From a bacterium (lineage in GTDB: Bacteria; Muiribacteriota; Ozemobacteria; Ozemobacterales; Ozemobacteraceae), in assembly GCA_016192885.1 (NCBI GenBank), contig JACPTH010000117.1, forward strand, positions 5,862 to 12,359: DNA of 6,498 nt. Reading direction: 5' to 3'. Of this stretch, positions 6,220-6,498 are shown in pieces. The notes beneath the pieces are model-generated. The model was not told the origin of the DNA, did not search any database, and saw only the letters and a list, made by a program, of their open reading frames with translations. The position numbers were made by a program, and so were the translations under genes. The first letter of the stretch is position 1. Each line of letters begins with the position of its first letter.

Positions 6220-6271
6220 CATCTAACAACGCCTATCAATAAAAGCAAATCCTGTTTCCGGAGTAATTTAT

Positions 6272-6300
6272 TTGAGGTTATTTCCGCTTCATGATAGAAT
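6272..6300 (+). promoter_or_regulatory. Sigma-70-type promoter of tatA
   Basis: TTGAGG (6272-6277) and TAGAAT (6295-6300) are separated by 17 bases, with a TG-N extension before the -10 (6292-6294). Transcription would start near 6307, about 38 bases before ATG 6345. Confidence 0.6.
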
Positions 6301-6308
6301 AAGCATAG

Positions 6309-6328
6309 CCGATAGGGTGTTTTATCGG
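6309..6328 (+). other. Leader hairpin before tatA
   Basis: CCGATA (6309-6314) and TATCGG (6323-6328) pair around an 8-base loop. This places a small stem at the very 5' end of the predicted tatA transcript, just ahead of the ribosome binding site. It may stabilise the mRNA. It does not cover the Shine-Dalgarno sequence. Confidence 0.4.
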
Positions 6329-6333
6329 AAAGG

Positions 6334-6337
6334 AAGG
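6334..6337 (+). promoter_or_regulatory. Ribosome binding site of tatA
   Basis: AAGG, within the purine-rich stretch 6328-6337, lies 7 bases before ATG 6345. Confidence 0.6.
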
Positions 6338-6344
6338 TAAGAAT

Positions 6345-6498
6345 ATGGGTATTGGGTTTTCAGAGTTGATCATTATCTTGGTGGTAGTGCTTATCCTTTT
6401 TGGCCCAGGAAAGCTTCCGGATGTAGGTAAAGCCCTTGGCCGAGGTATTCGCGAATTTAAGCGAGCTCAACGTGACTTATTGGAAGGCGATGAGTCTT
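6345..6498 (+). CDS. tatA: TatA/E-family twin-arginine translocase subunit (3' partial)
   Basis: The first 51 codons are present and the gene runs off the right edge. The product forms the protein-conducting part of the Tat system, which exports folded proteins across the inner membrane. The layout is typical: a short periplasmic N-terminus with a polar residue (MGIGFSEL), one membrane helix (about 8-19), the hinge F-G-P-G-K-L-P (19-25), then an amphipathic basic helix (DVGKALGRGIREFKRA) and the start of an acidic tail (LLEGDES). The FGP hinge and the GKALGRGIREFK helix fit TatA/E better than TatB, although single-TatA lineages use one protein for both roles. It has its own promoter and is divergent from the DUF433-like gene, so it is not part of the upstream operon. 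Whether tatC follows cannot be seen. Confidence 0.92.
   Translation, partial: MGIGFSELIIILVVVLILFGPGKLPDVGKALGRGIREFKRAQRDLLEGDES

Larger units (their letters stand above)
6192..6220 (+). repeat. Right copy of the direct repeat flanking the DUF433-like gene
   Basis: The 24-base core 6197-6220 differs from the left copy (5779-5802) at only three positions, and the two cores start 418 bases apart. This copy contains a perfect 6-base inverted repeat and sits over the minus-strand promoter. It could be a duplicated regulator-binding site, or the boundary of a duplicated or inserted segment. Confidence 0.65.
6034..6344. other. 311-base divergent intergenic region between the DUF433-like gene and tatA
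   Basis: Bases 6047-6190 are AT-rich and would be the long leader of the minus-strand gene; I see no conserved RNA element in them. Bases 6192-6220 hold the right direct-repeat copy and a minus-strand promoter. Bases 6272-6344 hold the tatA promoter, leader hairpin and ribosome binding site. Overlapping open frames on the minus strand (6023-6229) show no recognisable protein features. Confidence 0.6.

Noticed and set aside
5771..6220. CRISPR-like repeat pair
   Set aside because: There are only two copies, 418 bases apart, with a gene between them; no regular spacing and no cas genes.
5851..6220. Insertion sequence or MITE around the DUF433-like gene
   Set aside because: The flanking repeats are direct, not inverted, and there is no transposase and no terminal inverted repeat pair; simple duplication or paired operators fit as well.
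6023..6229. 68-codon minus-strand open frame
   Set aside because: It overlaps the DUF433-like start, the promoter, palindrome and repeat, and shows no protein-like composition or family pattern.

Overview
The window reads as chromosomal DNA of a diderm (Gram-negative type) bacterium of moderate GC content. The evidence is a type IV pilus/type II secretion ATPase, two exported proteins that resemble the periplasmic chaperone Skp/OmpH, and a TatA-type translocase subunit. No gene allows a safe phylum call. The divergence of the proteins and the unusual architecture of the ATPase suggest a poorly sampled lineage.

Region 1 (1-5779, + strand) is a tightly packed run of four genes: (a) a GspE/PilB-family assembly ATPase, cut by the left edge of the window, which carries an unusual C-terminal extension of about 594 residues built partly from ~77-residue repeats; (b) a PP2C-like phosphatase domain with one C-terminal membrane anchor, 25 bases downstream and behind a strong ribosome binding site; (c) a secreted or anchored OmpH/Skp-like protein whose best start is GTG 4248, 10 bases after (b); (d) a second, diverged OmpH/Skp-like protein that starts at TTG 4997 and overlaps (c) by 4 bases. 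Spacing and overlap point to one operon with translational coupling. A plausible but unproven reading is a cell-envelope module: a cytoplasmic pilus or secretion motor, a membrane-tethered phosphatase facing the cytoplasm, and two exported partners.

Region 2 (5780-6344) is intergenic apart from one small minus-strand gene of 60 codons that resembles DUF433 antitoxin-like proteins. Two imperfect copies of a ~24-base sequence (21 of 24 identical) lie in direct orientation on either side of this gene. The right copy contains a palindrome directly upstream of an extended -10 promoter that points at the small gene. A hairpin lies between the two convergent gene ends.

Region 3 (6272-6498, + strand) holds a good sigma-70-type promoter, a short leader hairpin, a ribosome binding site and the first 51 codons of a tatA-like gene that runs off the right edge.

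No tRNA, rRNA, CRISPR array or transposase gene was seen.
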